Below, one piece after another: positions 18,852 through 28,137 of a DNA stretch of 64,000 nucleotides. Source of the stretch: Hydrogenophaga sp. (GTDB lineage Bacteria > Pseudomonadota > Gammaproteobacteria > Burkholderiales > Burkholderiaceae_C); NCBI GenBank assembly GCA_016790705.1, contig JAEUOT010000043.1:1-64000 (forward strand), in the 5' to 3' direction. Within the stretch, counting starts at the first letter, position 1. Each line of letters opens with the position of its first letter. Under the pieces are notes generated by a model. The model had not been told where the DNA came from. It saw only the letters and a list, made by a program, of their open reading frames with translations, and made no database searches. Both the position numbers and the translations under genes were made by a program.

Positions 18852-20579
18852 ATGGCCCGGGTCTGCCATCTCGATATCCAGAACTTTCGCTCGATTAAGG
18901 AGTTGGCATGGGCGCCGTCTGCTGGCATCAACTGTTTGGTTGGTCCCGGTGACAGCGGGAAATCGACCATCGTCGACGCGATTGACCTGTGCCTTGGCGC
19001 ACGCCGCAGCTTGGCGTTTGGCGACACGGACTTTCACAACTTGGACGTCACGCGGCCCATCGTAATCTCTGCCACGCTCGACAACTTGCCCGACGAATTG
19101 CTAAACCTTGAGTCGTTTGGTGACTTCCTGCGCGGGTTTGACCCGGCGACCGGCCGCGTCGAGGACGAGCCGCGCGAAGGAATTGCCACCGTCCTGACGC
19201 TTCGCCTCAGCGTTGCTTCTGACCTTGAGCCCGTTTGGTCCTTGTACTCAGAACGCGCCGAGCGTGATGGCCTGGAGCGTGGACTTACATGGAAGGACCG
19301 TGCGCTGCTTGCGCCGGCTCGCATCGGGAGCTACGCCAGCAGCAACCTGTCTTGGTCGCGAAACTCGGTGCTGAACCGCCTGACGGAAGATCGCGCTGAA
19401 CTCGGCGCGCAGCTGGCAGCTGCCGCCCGGCAGGCCCGCACCAGCTTTGGTGACCACGCGGATGCGCAGTTGGCTGACACCTTGACAGCTGTGACGCAGG
19501 TGGCCAATCGTCTGGGTGTCCCAGTCGGCGCGTCCGCAAGGGCCTTGCTCGACGCTCATTCGGTTTCGATAGGCGATGGCGCAGTAGCGCTGCACAACGC
19601 GTCAGGCATTCCCTTGCGCTCACTTGGTACTGGTTCATCTCGACTTCTTGTTGCCGGCCTGCAGCGCGAGGCGGCCGATTCAGCATCCATCGCCCTTGTC
19701 GATGAAGTCGAGTACGGCCTGGAGCCACATCGCCTGGCACGGCTACTAGACTCCCTCGGCGCAAAGGAAGATGCGCCAACCCTTCAAGTTTTCATGACGA
19801 GCCACTCGCCAGTTGCATTGCGAGAGCTGACCGCTGACCAAATATTTATTGTGCGGTCGCGTCGCGGCCGTCATGGCGTGCAGCGGGTCGGTTCGGTCGA
19901 CGGCATTCAGGGAATGCTCCGCAAAGACGCAGAGGCATTCTTGGCCAATTCAGTGTTGGTATGCGAGGGTGCGTCAGAGGTTGGGTTTGGGCGCGGCCTG
20001 GACCAGTTCTGGGTTGGTGAAGGAGACAGCTCGTTCTTCGCGCTGGGCGGTGCTTATGTGGACACCGGGGGCAGCGAGCCGGACCGCTGCTTCGAACGGG
20101 GCAGGGCACTGTTGGAGCTTGGGTATCGGGTGCTGGTGCTTGCGGATTCAGACAAGCCCCCGACTCCTGCCGTGGTCAAGGCGTTTCATGACGCCGGCGG
20201 TGAATCGGTCGTCTGGCGACCTGGACGCGCCCTTGAAGATGAGCTGTTCCAGAGTCTGCCGGACGATGCTATTGACAGGCTGCTCACCAAGGCGACGGAA
20301 AATCTCGGACGGGATTTGGTCAACGAACACATCAAATCGAAATCGGGTGGAAAGGTGGACCTGAACGCCGTCGAGCTCGAGCGAATCCTTGACGGGTTCT
20401 CTGCCGAGACGAAGACCCTGCTCGGAATTGCGTCCAAGACAAAAGGCAACGGGTGGTTCAAGTCGGTGACCGCGTTCCAGGAAGTCGCGAAGGACGTTGT
20501 GGGACCGCACCTGGCCGCGGCAGACCCGGATTTCCAAGAACTCATCAACAAGCTCCGCTCCTGGATTCATGCCGCCTGA
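18852..20579 (+). CDS. gajA: Gabija-type OLD-family ATPase/nuclease GajA
   Basis: 575 residues, close to the length of characterised GajA. AGGAGG lies before the ATG. The N-terminal ABC-type ATPase has IQNFRSI, Walker A GPGDSGKST (residues 31-39) and the late VDEVEYGLEPHR Walker B/D-loop. The C-terminal Toprim nuclease has the conserved glutamate in VCEGASE (E372) and the acidic pair in LADSDK (D432, D434). In Gabija, GajA is a nucleotide-regulated nicking endonuclease acting with GajB against phage DNA. Its stop overlaps the GajB start by 11 bp. A class 2 OLD nuclease outside Gabija is the alternative, but the partner makes this less likely. Confidence 0.85.
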   Translation: MARVCHLDIQNFRSIKELAWAPSAGINCLVGPGDSGKSTIVDAIDLCLGARRSLAFGDTDFHNLDVTRPIVISATLDNLPDELLNLESFGDFLRGFDPATGRVEDEPREGIATVLTLRLSVASDLEPVWSLYSERAERDGLERGLTWKDRALLAPARIGSYASSNLSWSRNSVLNRLTEDRAELGAQLAAAARQARTSFGDHADAQLADTLTAVTQVANRLGVPVGASARALLDAHSVSIGDGAVALHNASGIPLRSLGTGSSRLLVAGLQREAADSASIALVDEVEYGLEPHRLARLLDSLGAKEDAPTLQVFMTSHSPVALRELTADQIFIVRSRRGRHGVQRVGSVDGIQGMLRKDAEAFLANSVLVCEGASEVGFGRGLDQFWVGEGDSSFFALGGAYVDTGGSEPDRCFERGRALLELGYRVLVLADSDKPPTPAVVKAFHDAGGESVVWRPGRALEDELFQSLPDDAIDRLLTKATENLGRDLVNEHIKSKSGGKVDLNAVELERILDGFSAETKTLLGIASKTKGNGWFKSVTAFQEVAKDVVGPHLAAADPDFQELINKLRSWIHAA

Positions 20580-21981
20580 ACTCGAGCTCCTGGGGGTTAC
20601 TCGCGGGTCGGTAACAGCGCCGGCTGGGTGCGGGAAGACCCATCTCATTGCCGACACGTTGGCGCTGCACGCAGGCCTGAAACCCGTCTTGGTCTTGACT
20701 CACACCAACGCTGGTGCTGCTGCATTGCGGCAGCGAATGAAGAGAGCCGGCGTCGCTTCAGCGGCGTTTCGGGTATCGACGATTGACGGTTTCGTCATGC
20801 GCCTCATCTCGATGTTCCCGATGCGTAGCGCCATCGACCCGCGAGTTCTTGAAATCAGCAACCCGGGCAACGACTATCCCGCGATACGAGATGCAGCTCT
20901 TGGCCTTTTGCAGGCCGGCCACCTTTCCACAGCGTTGCGCGCTACGTATGCGCGAGTCATCGTTGATGAATACCAGGACTGCAACCTGGTTCAGCACAGC
21001 ATCGTCGACGCACTCGCGAATGACCTGCCGACCGTGGTTCTTGGCGACCCGATGCAGGCCATCTTCGGCTTTGCTGGCAACCGGCTGGTCAACTGGGACA
21101 GGGATGTCGTACCTCGATTTCCGTCCATCGGCGAACTTGCGACTCCCTGGCGATGGATAAACGCAGGCATGGAAGAACTTGGACGATGGCTGCTGCAGGC
21201 AAGAGCAGAGTTACAGGCTGGCCGCGCGGTCGACCTACGGGCTGCTCCGGCCGGCATGCAGTGGGTCCACCTTGACGCTGCCAACGCCGAGGAGAGGCGA
21301 CGCACGGCGGCGCACACTCGACTTCAGGACGGCGAGGAGACCGTTCTCATCATCGGTGATGCTCGTAACCCTCGGGGGCGGCATCAGTTCACCAGCCAGA
21401 CTCGTGGTGCAACGTCTGTCGAGACGGTCGATCTTGGCGACCTGACCAGCTTCGCGCGTCGCTTCGACCTAGCCCAGGCTGACGCGCTTGAGCACTTGGT
21501 CAACTTCGCGGGGGACATCATGACCGGTGTGGGTCCAGCTGCATTTCTTGGTCGCGTCCGGACGCTTCAAGGTGGACGAGCTAGGACCCCTCCGACCCCG
21601 GCCGAAGAGGCAGCACTGGCGTTCGCTACGCGTCCAGGGCTAGATGCTGCCCTTCAACTATTGGAGCGGCTGGAAGGCCAGGACGGTGCCCGGGTTTATA
21701 GGCCGGAAATGCTGCACTGCTGCCGTTCGGCCATGCGTGCTGTCACCAATGGCCGCACCTTCTTGGAAGCGGTGCTCCTGACGCGCGAGCGGAACCGTCA
21801 TCACGGCCGCCCGGTATCGCGCAGGGCAGTTGGGAGCACGCTACTTTTGAAGGGTTTGGAAGCTGACGTTGCCGTAATCCTCCAACCAGAGCAGATGGAC
21901 CGTTGCAACCTGTACGTCGCGCTGACTCGTGGCGCCAAGCGGATTCTGGTCTGCTCTGAGCGCAGCATGTTGCGACCCTGA
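20569..21981 (+). CDS. gajB: Gabija-type UvrD/Rep-like helicase GajB
   Basis: 470 residues from the ATG at 20569, inside the gajA end. Motif I is APAGCGKT (residues 17-24), motif II VDEYQDCN, motif III GDPMQAIFGF, and the terminal motif VI YVALTRGAKR. It is far shorter than UvrD, as GajB proteins are, lacking most of the 1B/2B insertions. GajB is thought to sense DNA ends made during phage replication and to activate GajA. Together the two genes form a complete, apparently intact Gabija locus carried as cargo between the LuxR-type gene and the transfer operon. Confidence 0.85.
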   Translation: MPPELELLGVTRGSVTAPAGCGKTHLIADTLALHAGLKPVLVLTHTNAGAAALRQRMKRAGVASAAFRVSTIDGFVMRLISMFPMRSAIDPRVLEISNPGNDYPAIRDAALGLLQAGHLSTALRATYARVIVDEYQDCNLVQHSIVDALANDLPTVVLGDPMQAIFGFAGNRLVNWDRDVVPRFPSIGELATPWRWINAGMEELGRWLLQARAELQAGRAVDLRAAPAGMQWVHLDAANAEERRRTAAHTRLQDGEETVLIIGDARNPRGRHQFTSQTRGATSVETVDLGDLTSFARRFDLAQADALEHLVNFAGDIMTGVGPAAFLGRVRTLQGGRARTPPTPAEEAALAFATRPGLDAALQLLERLEGQDGARVYRPEMLHCCRSAMRAVTNGRTFLEAVLLTRERNRHHGRPVSRRAVGSTLLLKGLEADVAVILQPEQMDRCNLYVALTRGAKRILVCSERSMLRP

Positions 21982-22211
21982 TGCCCTGGCAAGCAGCAAA
22001 GCTTTTAGCGCGAGCGACGGCTTTTGGGTTGTGATCTCGCCAGCTCGACAGACGGCACCCGCTGCAGTGCGGTCTGTCCCGGCGCGAGGTCAAGAACCAG
22101 CCCTCCACGGCACAGTAGACGATCGACGTCCGTTGAATCAATAATGCAGCCGGGTCGGCCTGAACAGTCGGCCATCCTCCCTGAAAGTCGTGTCACAGCG
22201 ACTTTGATTTG

Positions 22212-22239
22212 CCCGGCTTTCATGCCGGGTTTTCTTTTT
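22212..22239 (+). terminator. Rho-independent terminator
   Basis: Stem CCCGGC (22212-22217) and GCCGGG (22224-22229) with a TTTCAT loop, followed directly by TTTTCTTTTT. It probably ends transcripts from the Gabija operon and insulates the transfer operon from them. Confidence 0.8.
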
Positions 22240-22280
22240 CCAGTGGAGCCGATGGTGCCGATGCGTTGCAACGCGCAGAT

Positions 22281-22304
22281 GCTGGAAAACAGCCCAAATC
22301 CAGC
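22281..22304. promoter_or_regulatory. Shared element operator, copy 2 (upstream of transfer operon)
   Basis: A 24-bp site with arms GCTGGA and TCCAGC in perfect symmetry. It agrees with the mobC site (49993-50016) in 17 of 24 positions, including the whole right half AATCCAGC. It lies 100 bp upstream of the trbM-like start. Confidence 0.6.
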
Positions 22305-22403
22305 AGCAGAACCCGGCTCTCCCAGACCTACATTGACCTCACAGCACCCAGCGAGATGAAGTGACCTTCACCTACGGCGGATGCGGAAACTGTGAGGTGT
22401 CAG

Positions 22404-22961
22404 ATGGTCATCATCCCTTCAAGGAACGGGCAAGCGCCCTCGCTTGGGAGCGAGGCCCAGTTGGTGGGCAAGGTCAAGAAGCTGTGCTCGGCGGGTGCAG
22501 CCATAGCTCTGCTATCCCTGAGCCTGTTCGCCCCCAGCGCCGCGCATGCAGTGGACGGTTGCCTGGTCTTGCTGTGCTTCGCCGCCCCCAGCTGGTCTTC
22601 GATTCCTCAGTGCGTTCCGCCGATCCGGCAGGTGTTGCGTGACCTGGCGCATGGGGAGCCCTTCCCCACCTGCGGCATGTCGGGTGCGGGCAACTCGGCG
22701 AGTCATGCCTGGGCACGGGCACCCGGTCGTTGCCCACCGCAGTACACCCGCGTGTACGAGCGCGAACACACAACGCTCTACCGCTGCGATTACACGGGTG
22801 TCATATCCGTCTCGATTGACGACAAGCCGTTCACGAAGACCTGGTGGAGCTTCTCCGGCGACACGGTGACCGACTTTAGTCCTGCAGCCAAGTCCCAGCT
22901 TGGCACCTGGGACACGCGGTATGACGACGAAGAGGCGGAATGGCGCCGTACGCATCCCTGA
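22404..22961 (+). CDS. TrbM/KikA-like conjugal transfer protein
   Basis: A 185-residue exported protein. The ATG at 22404 is preferred over an upstream GTG because GTGAGG lies 6 bases before it. A signal peptide ends near APSAAHAV (about residue 50). The mature part has the Cys-rich pattern of TrbM/KikA proteins: DGCLVLLCFAAPSW, QCVPPIRQVLRDL, PTCGMSG, and a later cysteine pair. Such proteins accompany type IV secretion operons and are periplasmic; their role is not defined. It is the first gene of the transfer operon, followed 10 bp later by virB1. Confidence 0.68.
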   Translation: MVIIPSRNGQAPSLGSEAQLVGKVKKLCSAGAAIALLSLSLFAPSAAHAVDGCLVLLCFAAPSWSSIPQCVPPIRQVLRDLAHGEPFPTCGMSGAGNSASHAWARAPGRCPPQYTRVYEREHTTLYRCDYTGVISVSIDDKPFTKTWWSFSGDTVTDFSPAAKSQLGTWDTRYDDEEAEWRRTHP

Positions 22962-22971
22962 GGAGTTCGAC

Positions 22972-23481
22972 ATGGACGCTTCTACCTTCACGGCGTTGGT
23001 GCTGGCCTGTGCACCCCAGGTGCACCCGAGCACGGCACACGCCTTGGTGTCGGTCGAGAGTGCATTCAACCCCTGGGCCATCGGCGTCGTGGGTGGTGCA
23101 CTGGTTCGTCAGCCGCAGAACCATGCGCAAGCCCTCGCCACAGCGCGGGCGCTGCAGGCCCTGGGGCACAACTTCAGCGTCGGATTGGGGCAGATCAACC
23201 GCGGCAACTTCGCTCGTCTGGGCCTGACCACCGCCACCGCCTTCGATCCCTGCCTGAACCTGACCGCCATGCAGGCGGTACTCGCCGAGTGCTTTGAACG
23301 GGCCAGGAGCGACAGAGAACCGACCCGTTCGGATCAGCCCGCTTTGCGCATGGCGCTCTCTTGTTACTACAGCGGCAACTTCTCGACTGGTTTTCGCCAT
23401 GGCTACGTCCAGAGGGTGATGGCTGCAGCCCGCACGGTTTCCCGTCCCCAACCCAACCATGTCCCAAAGGAGTCGTCATGA
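22972..23481 (+). CDS. virB1: VirB1-like lytic transglycosylase
   Basis: 169 residues; AGGAG precedes the ATG. The SLT fold is visible: catalytic glutamate in SVESAFNPWAIG (E29), the SVGLGQINRGNF motif, and AAALxCYxSGN-like MALSCYYSGNFSTG. No signal peptide is seen, as in several VirB1 proteins of this type. It opens the peptidoglycan locally for assembly of the secretion channel. Its stop overlaps the virB2 start (ATGA). Confidence 0.85.
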   Translation: MDASTFTALVLACAPQVHPSTAHALVSVESAFNPWAIGVVGGALVRQPQNHAQALATARALQALGHNFSVGLGQINRGNFARLGLTTATAFDPCLNLTAMQAVLAECFERARSDREPTRSDQPALRMALSCYYSGNFSTGFRHGYVQRVMAAARTVSRPQPNHVPKESS

Positions 23482-23762
23482 ACCACCAGAAGCTTTCGCC
23501 CGCCCAGGTCCGCGCCCTCAGTTTGTTGATGTTGCTGCCGCCCCGGCTGTGGGCACAAGGCTTCGACAAGGTGAACACGACGGTCACCAACGTCAACGCG
23601 ATCCTGGTGACCATCTCCGTGGCCGTGGTGACGATCGCGATCATCTGGGCCGGTTTCAAGATGATCTTTCAGGGCGCTCGGCTGGCCGATGTGGCCAACA
23701 TCCTGATCGGCGGAACCTTGGTCGGTGGCGCGGCGGCGTTTGCCAGCTACATCGTCAGCTGA
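23478..23762 (+). CDS. virB2: VirB2-like pilin subunit
   Basis: 94 residues: a signal peptide ending near RLWAQG (about residue 27), then two hydrophobic helices (VNAILVTISVAVVTIAIIWAGFKMIF and ANILIGGTLVGGAAAFASYIV) separated by a short polar loop. This is the conserved layout of major T-pilus subunits. It overlaps virB1 by 4 bp and is followed by virB3. Confidence 0.85.
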   Translation: MNHQKLSPAQVRALSLLMLLPPRLWAQGFDKVNTTVTNVNAILVTISVAVVTIAIIWAGFKMIFQGARLADVANILIGGTLVGGAAAFASYIVS

Positions 23763-23780
23763 ACTCAGCAGGTACACGCC

Positions 23781-24113
23781 ATGCAAGCCGAGACCATCTA
23801 CAAGGGCGCGACCCGCCCGGCCATGAAGCTGGGCATTCCGCTGGTGCCGCTGGTGGTCCTCTTCGGCAGCGGAATGCTGCTGATGATGTGGGGCGGCATC
23901 CTGGTCAGCTGGTGGATCGCGCTGGGCGTGGTGATGTCCTTCGTACCCACCCTCTTCTGGATGCGCTGGGTGACGTCCCGGGACGACCAACGCTTTCGGC
24001 AGATCTTCATCGCATTCAAGCTGCGCCTGCACGACCGCAACCGTCGGTTCTGGCGCGCCCGCAGCTACTCACCCACCCTCTTCCGGGGAGCCTCCGATGT
24101 CTGGCATCTTTGA
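23781..24113 (+). CDS. virB3: VirB3-like inner membrane protein
   Basis: 110 residues. The N-terminus IYKGATRPAMKLGIPLVPLVV and the two adjacent membrane segments (about 17-60) followed by a basic cytoplasmic tail are typical of VirB3. It helps place the pilin and binds VirB4. It overlaps virB4 by 17 bp. Confidence 0.85.
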   Translation: MQAETIYKGATRPAMKLGIPLVPLVVLFGSGMLLMMWGGILVSWWIALGVVMSFVPTLFWMRWVTSRDDQRFRQIFIAFKLRLHDRNRRFWRARSYSPTLFRGASDVWHL

Positions 24114-26607
24114 CCGACTGGGCAAGGGATCGCGCCATGCGAAACGCCGCCCCAAGGCGGTGGGCCCGCAGCCGCGCCACTGGTCGCAAGCGCTAGCAGA
24201 AAACCCGTTGACACGGTTCGTGCCCTTCTCGTCGCTGCTCAGCAACCACGACGTGATCACCCGTGGTGGCGACTTTCTGAGGGTGTGGAGGCTCGACGGT
24301 GTGGCGTTCGAGTGTGCCGACGACTATCTGGTCACGGAACGCCACGAAGCGCTTTGCAGCCTGCTGCGTAACCTCTCGGGCGGCCAGTGGGCCATCTGGA
24401 CCCACCGGCTGCACCGAAAGATTCAGGATGCGCTGACCGACCCAGCGGAAGACGGGTTTGCCAAAGACCTGTCACAGGCCTATCAGGCGCACCTGAATCA
24501 GCGGGCGATGATGAGCAACGAGCTGTACCTGACGCTAGTCTACCGGCCCACCACTTCCCGCATCAGTAGGGCTCTGCAGTCGCCGCAACGATCCAAGGCC
24601 GCCATCGAAGAGGCGCACGCGGAAGCCTTGCGCGTGATGGAAGAGCGAACGGCGTTTGTGCACCGGGTGCTGCGTGGCTTCGGTCCGCAGCTGTTGGGTG
24701 TGCGGGAACAGAAGGGCAGGCTCTATTCGGAAGTCGCCGAGTTTCTGGGCTACCTGGTCAACGGGTACTGGAAGCCCGAGCCTTTCACGGCTGGTCCACT
24801 CCATCGCACCCTACCCTCAACCCGCCTTTCGTTTGGTGGCGACAAGCTGGAGCTGAGAAATGGCGATCAGCGGCGCTGCGCGGCCTTGGTGGACATCAAG
24901 GAATACGCCGATTCGGTGGAGCCGGGCATCCTGAATGCCCTGCTGTACGAAGACAGTGAGTTCATCGAGACCCAGAGCTTTTCCATCCTGCCGCGCCGAG
25001 AGGCCACCCGCGCCCTGGAGCTGCAGCGCGACCAGCTGATCGCCAGCGACGATGTGGTGTCCAGCCAGATCGTGGACATGGACGAAGCACTGAACGAACT
25101 GGGTGACGGTCAGTTCTGCATGGGCGAGTACCACTACAGCCTGGTTGTCTTCGGCAACCCCGGCAAAGACAGCCTGGCCGACGCCGGCCGCCGTGCGGCA
25201 CAGGCCATCGGTGCCGTAGGCGAATCGTCGAGCCTGCAGATGTCGCCGGTGGACCTGGTGGCCGACGCTGCCTGGTTCGCCCAGATGCCGGGAAACTGGC
25301 AATGGCGTCCGCGCGATGCGAAGCTGTCTTCCCGCGCCTTCGCGGCCCTGGCCAGCGGGCACAACTTCGCGCGCGGCAAGCGGGACGGCAACCCTTGGGG
25401 CGAAGCGCTGGCCTTGCTGCGGACGCCATCGGGCCAGCCGTTCTACCTGAACTTCCACAGCAGCCCCGACGGTGAAGACTCAGCCGATAAGAAGCTGCCC
25501 GGCAACACCATCATCATCGGATCCACCGGGGTCGGTAAAACCACGCTGGAGATGTTCTTGCTGACGCTGACGCGAAAGTGGGACCCGGCGCCCCGGCTGG
25601 TGCTGTTCGATCTGGACCGGGGTTGCGAGATCGCCATCCGGGCCATGAACGGTCGCTACTTCACGCTCGAAGCGGGCAAGCCCACGCACCTGAACCCGCT
25701 GCAGCGCGACCCCACGCCGGCCCGCATCCAGTTCTGGGAACAACTGGTGCGCACCTGCATCGCGACACCCGCCCTGCCCCTGCTGCCGGCCGACGAACGG
25801 GCCATCGCCGATGCCGTGAAAACGGTGGCGATGATGCCGACCGCCCTGCGCCGCTTCTCGACCATCCGCCAGAACCTGCCCAAGTCCGGCGAGAACAGTC
25901 TGTACGAGCGGCTGGGCCGTTGGTGCGAGGGTGGCGCCCTGGGCTGGGTGTTCGACCAGGCGAACGATCAACTGATGGACCTGCAGTCCGCCTCGGTCAT
26001 CGCCTTCGACACCACCGAGTTTCTGGACCTGCCCGAGGTTCGCACGCCGGTCATGCTGTACCTGCTGCAGGTGATGGAAGAGTTGGTCAACGGCGAGCGG
26101 CTGATCTACGTGATCTCGGAGTTCTGGAAAGCACTGGACCACGAGATCTTCAGCGACTTCGCCAAACAGAAGCAGAAGACGATCCGCAAGCAGAACGGCC
26201 TGGGTATCTTCGACACCCAGAGCCCGTCCGATGTGCTGCGCCACCCCATCGGCCGCACCATGGTGGAACAGAGCGTGACCAAGATCTTCCTGGCTAACCC
26301 GGAAGCTGTGCGCGAGGAATACGTGGCCGGCTTCGGGCTCAGCGAAGCTGAATTCGCCATCGTGCGCAGCCTGGGCGCGCAGGACGGCCGTCGCTTCCTG
26401 GTCAAACAGGGGCACAGCAGCGCCATCTGCGAGCTGGACCTCAGCGGCCTGCAGGACTTCGTGACCGTGTTGTCGGCCACCACCGACAACGTTGCTCTGC
26501 TGGACACCGTCCGTGAACAACACGGTAACGATCCGCTTCTCTGGCTTCCCGTGCTCCTGCGCGAGGTACAGGATCGCAAATCCCGCAACTCCAGGAGAGC
26601 GTCATGA
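24097..26607 (+). CDS. virB4: VirB4-like type IV secretion ATPase
   Basis: 836 residues, the expected length. Walker A is IIGSTGVGKTT (residues 474-483). The Walker B region reads LIYVISEFWKALD, with serine (S674) where the usual aspartate stands before the catalytic glutamate E675. The downstream TIRKQNGLGIFDTQSPSD and the NPEAVREEYVAGFGLS stretch are family-typical. It energises pilus biogenesis and substrate passage at the cytoplasmic face. It overlaps virB3 at its start and the next gene by 4 bp at its end. Confidence 0.92.
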   Translation: MSGIFDRLGKGSRHAKRRPKAVGPQPRHWSQALAENPLTRFVPFSSLLSNHDVITRGGDFLRVWRLDGVAFECADDYLVTERHEALCSLLRNLSGGQWAIWTHRLHRKIQDALTDPAEDGFAKDLSQAYQAHLNQRAMMSNELYLTLVYRPTTSRISRALQSPQRSKAAIEEAHAEALRVMEERTAFVHRVLRGFGPQLLGVREQKGRLYSEVAEFLGYLVNGYWKPEPFTAGPLHRTLPSTRLSFGGDKLELRNGDQRRCAALVDIKEYADSVEPGILNALLYEDSEFIETQSFSILPRREATRALELQRDQLIASDDVVSSQIVDMDEALNELGDGQFCMGEYHYSLVVFGNPGKDSLADAGRRAAQAIGAVGESSSLQMSPVDLVADAAWFAQMPGNWQWRPRDAKLSSRAFAALASGHNFARGKRDGNPWGEALALLRTPSGQPFYLNFHSSPDGEDSADKKLPGNTIIIGSTGVGKTTLEMFLLTLTRKWDPAPRLVLFDLDRGCEIAIRAMNGRYFTLEAGKPTHLNPLQRDPTPARIQFWEQLVRTCIATPALPLLPADERAIADAVKTVAMMPTALRRFSTIRQNLPKSGENSLYERLGRWCEGGALGWVFDQANDQLMDLQSASVIAFDTTEFLDLPEVRTPVMLYLLQVMEELVNGERLIYVISEFWKALDHEIFSDFAKQKQKTIRKQNGLGIFDTQSPSDVLRHPIGRTMVEQSVTKIFLANPEAVREEYVAGFGLSEAEFAIVRSLGAQDGRRFLVKQGHSSAICELDLSGLQDFVTVLSATTDNVALLDTVREQHGNDPLLWLPVLLREVQDRKSRNSRRAS

Positions 26608-27032
26608 AGCGATATCACATCCTTTCCATCGTGCTGGCATTGGCCACTTTCAGCGCGAATACCAGCGCACAGTTCGTTAAAGGCAACGAAGCAGTACGCA
26701 CATCGGCAACCGGTGAACGCTTGGTCGAACTGGCACCACTGCCCACCACCGGATCCATCCGCAAGTCCAAGCCTTGTCTGGCTCAGGCAGGGTGCTATGC
26801 AGGCCCCTGGCACATGGTGGATACACGCGACGGTCTGCAGGAGTGCACCGAGGTCTATGCCCGAGAAGGCACCTGCCGCCCATCCAGCTACGGAACCACC
26901 AAGCTCTCGCGCATCTGGGTGGTGAAGGTCAGCGGCCAATGGCTGCAATGCCAGTACCCCGATCCGGGCAGCAAGTGCGTCAAGGCCTTTGCGCCGCCTC
27001 CGACCAACCTGCCCTACCCGGCGGTGCAATAA
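26604..27032 (+). CDS. Small secreted protein of the transfer operon
   Basis: 142 residues. A signal peptide (ILSIVLALATFSANTSAQ, cleavage near residue 22) precedes a mature domain with several cysteines (KPCLAQAGCYAGPWHMVDT, QECTEVYAREGTCRP, WLQCQYPDPGSKC), probably disulphide-bonded in the periplasm. It lies between virB4 and virB6 and overlaps virB4 by 4 bp. It lacks a lipobox, so it is not a typical VirB7. I do not know its function. Confidence 0.72.
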   Translation: MKRYHILSIVLALATFSANTSAQFVKGNEAVRTSATGERLVELAPLPTTGSIRKSKPCLAQAGCYAGPWHMVDTRDGLQECTEVYAREGTCRPSSYGTTKLSRIWVVKVSGQWLQCQYPDPGSKCVKAFAPPPTNLPYPAVQ

Positions 27033-27044
27033 GGGAGTCATGCC

Positions 27045-28112
27045 ATGTTCGCCTGGGTCGGTTCTAACTTCGACGCGATTCTGAGCACTTACGTGCTCGG
27101 CGTGGTGTCGTCGCTCATGTCGGCGATCACGCCGATCGCGCTGTCGGCGATGACGGTGTGGGTGGCGCTCTACGGCTGGGCGGTGCTACGCAACGAGGTG
27201 TCCGCAACCGTGCCCACCTTCGTCTGGAAGGTCTTCAAGATCGGGCTGGTGCTGGCCTTTGCCCTGCAGTCGGGCTTCTACATCAGCAACGTATCGGACA
27301 CCGCCAACGGCCTGGCCATGGGCGTGGCCAGCACCTTTCTGCCTTCGGGCGTGGACCCGGCCACCATCAGCTCGCCCTACACCCTGCTCGACAAGTTCAA
27401 CGACGACGCCAGCGCCCAGGTGGCCGACATCATGAAAGAGGCCAGCGTGCTCCGGCTGGACCTGCTGCTGGCCGGCGGCATTTTCTCCATCGGCACCGTG
27501 TTCTTCCTGTGCATCGCACTCTTCGTCGTCACGCTGGCCAAGCTGTTCCTGACCTTCGTGATCGCCATCGGTCCGCTGTTCATCCTGTGCCTCGCCTGGA
27601 GACCCACCGCACGCTTCTTCGACAGTTGGTTGTCGATGGTACTGAACGCGGTGGTGCTGACGTGGTTCGCCTTCTTCGCGCTGGGCTTGAGCGCCTACAT
27701 GGGCGCCGCCATGTTCAAGGCCATCAACGACGGTGGAGGCTTCCTCGGCAGCACCTTCAACGTGCTGGGTGAAGCCACGCGCTACTGCGTGCTCATGATC
27801 CTCATGGCCATCCTCTGCTTCCAGGCACCTAGCCTCGCATCGGCCCTGACAGGTGGCGCGGCCATCCAGCAAGGCGTGCAGATGATCCAGAACGCAATGA
27901 TGGTCTCGGGCTTGCGCTCCGCTTCCTCGGCCCGCTCGGCCGCCACCGGCATGGGCCAGGGAGGCGTGATCCGTTCAGGTGCGGGCGCCACCGCCACAGC
28001 CGGTGCTGCAGTCGCAGCCACGGGTCGCTACGCCGGAAACATGGCCCGAAGAGGCTACGGAGCCGCACGGTCTGCGGCATACCGACTTGCCGCCCTGCGC
28101 GGCCGGTCCTGA
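27045..28112 (+). CDS. virB6: VirB6-like polytopic membrane protein
   Basis: 355 residues with about six membrane segments, including the central pair around LLLAGGIFSIGTVFFLCIALFVV and LAKLFLTFVIAIGPLFILCLAW, and the conserved tryptophan after it. The C-terminal 60 residues are an Ala, Gly and Arg-rich cytoplasmic tail. VirB6 forms part of the inner-membrane channel through which the DNA substrate passes. It precedes virB5, the inverse of the Agrobacterium order but common in other elements. Confidence 0.88.
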   Translation: MFAWVGSNFDAILSTYVLGVVSSLMSAITPIALSAMTVWVALYGWAVLRNEVSATVPTFVWKVFKIGLVLAFALQSGFYISNVSDTANGLAMGVASTFLPSGVDPATISSPYTLLDKFNDDASAQVADIMKEASVLRLDLLLAGGIFSIGTVFFLCIALFVVTLAKLFLTFVIAIGPLFILCLAWRPTARFFDSWLSMVLNAVVLTWFAFFALGLSAYMGAAMFKAINDGGGFLGSTFNVLGEATRYCVLMILMAILCFQAPSLASALTGGAAIQQGVQMIQNAMMVSGLRSASSARSAATGMGQGGVIRSGAGATATAGAAVAATGRYAGNMARRGYGAARSAAYRLAALRGRS

Positions 28113-28137
28113 TCGTCCACTTGCCAAGGAGCACACC

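Larger units (their letters stand above)
21982..22403. other. Leader region of the transfer operon
   Basis: 422 bp between gajB and the first transfer gene. It contains a terminator (22212-22239) and the second copy of the shared palindromic operator (22281-22304). The promoter of the long transfer operon must lie between 22240 and 22404; TTGACC at 22333 is a possible -35 but no good -10 follows at the usual distance. No gene is supported. Confidence 0.55.
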
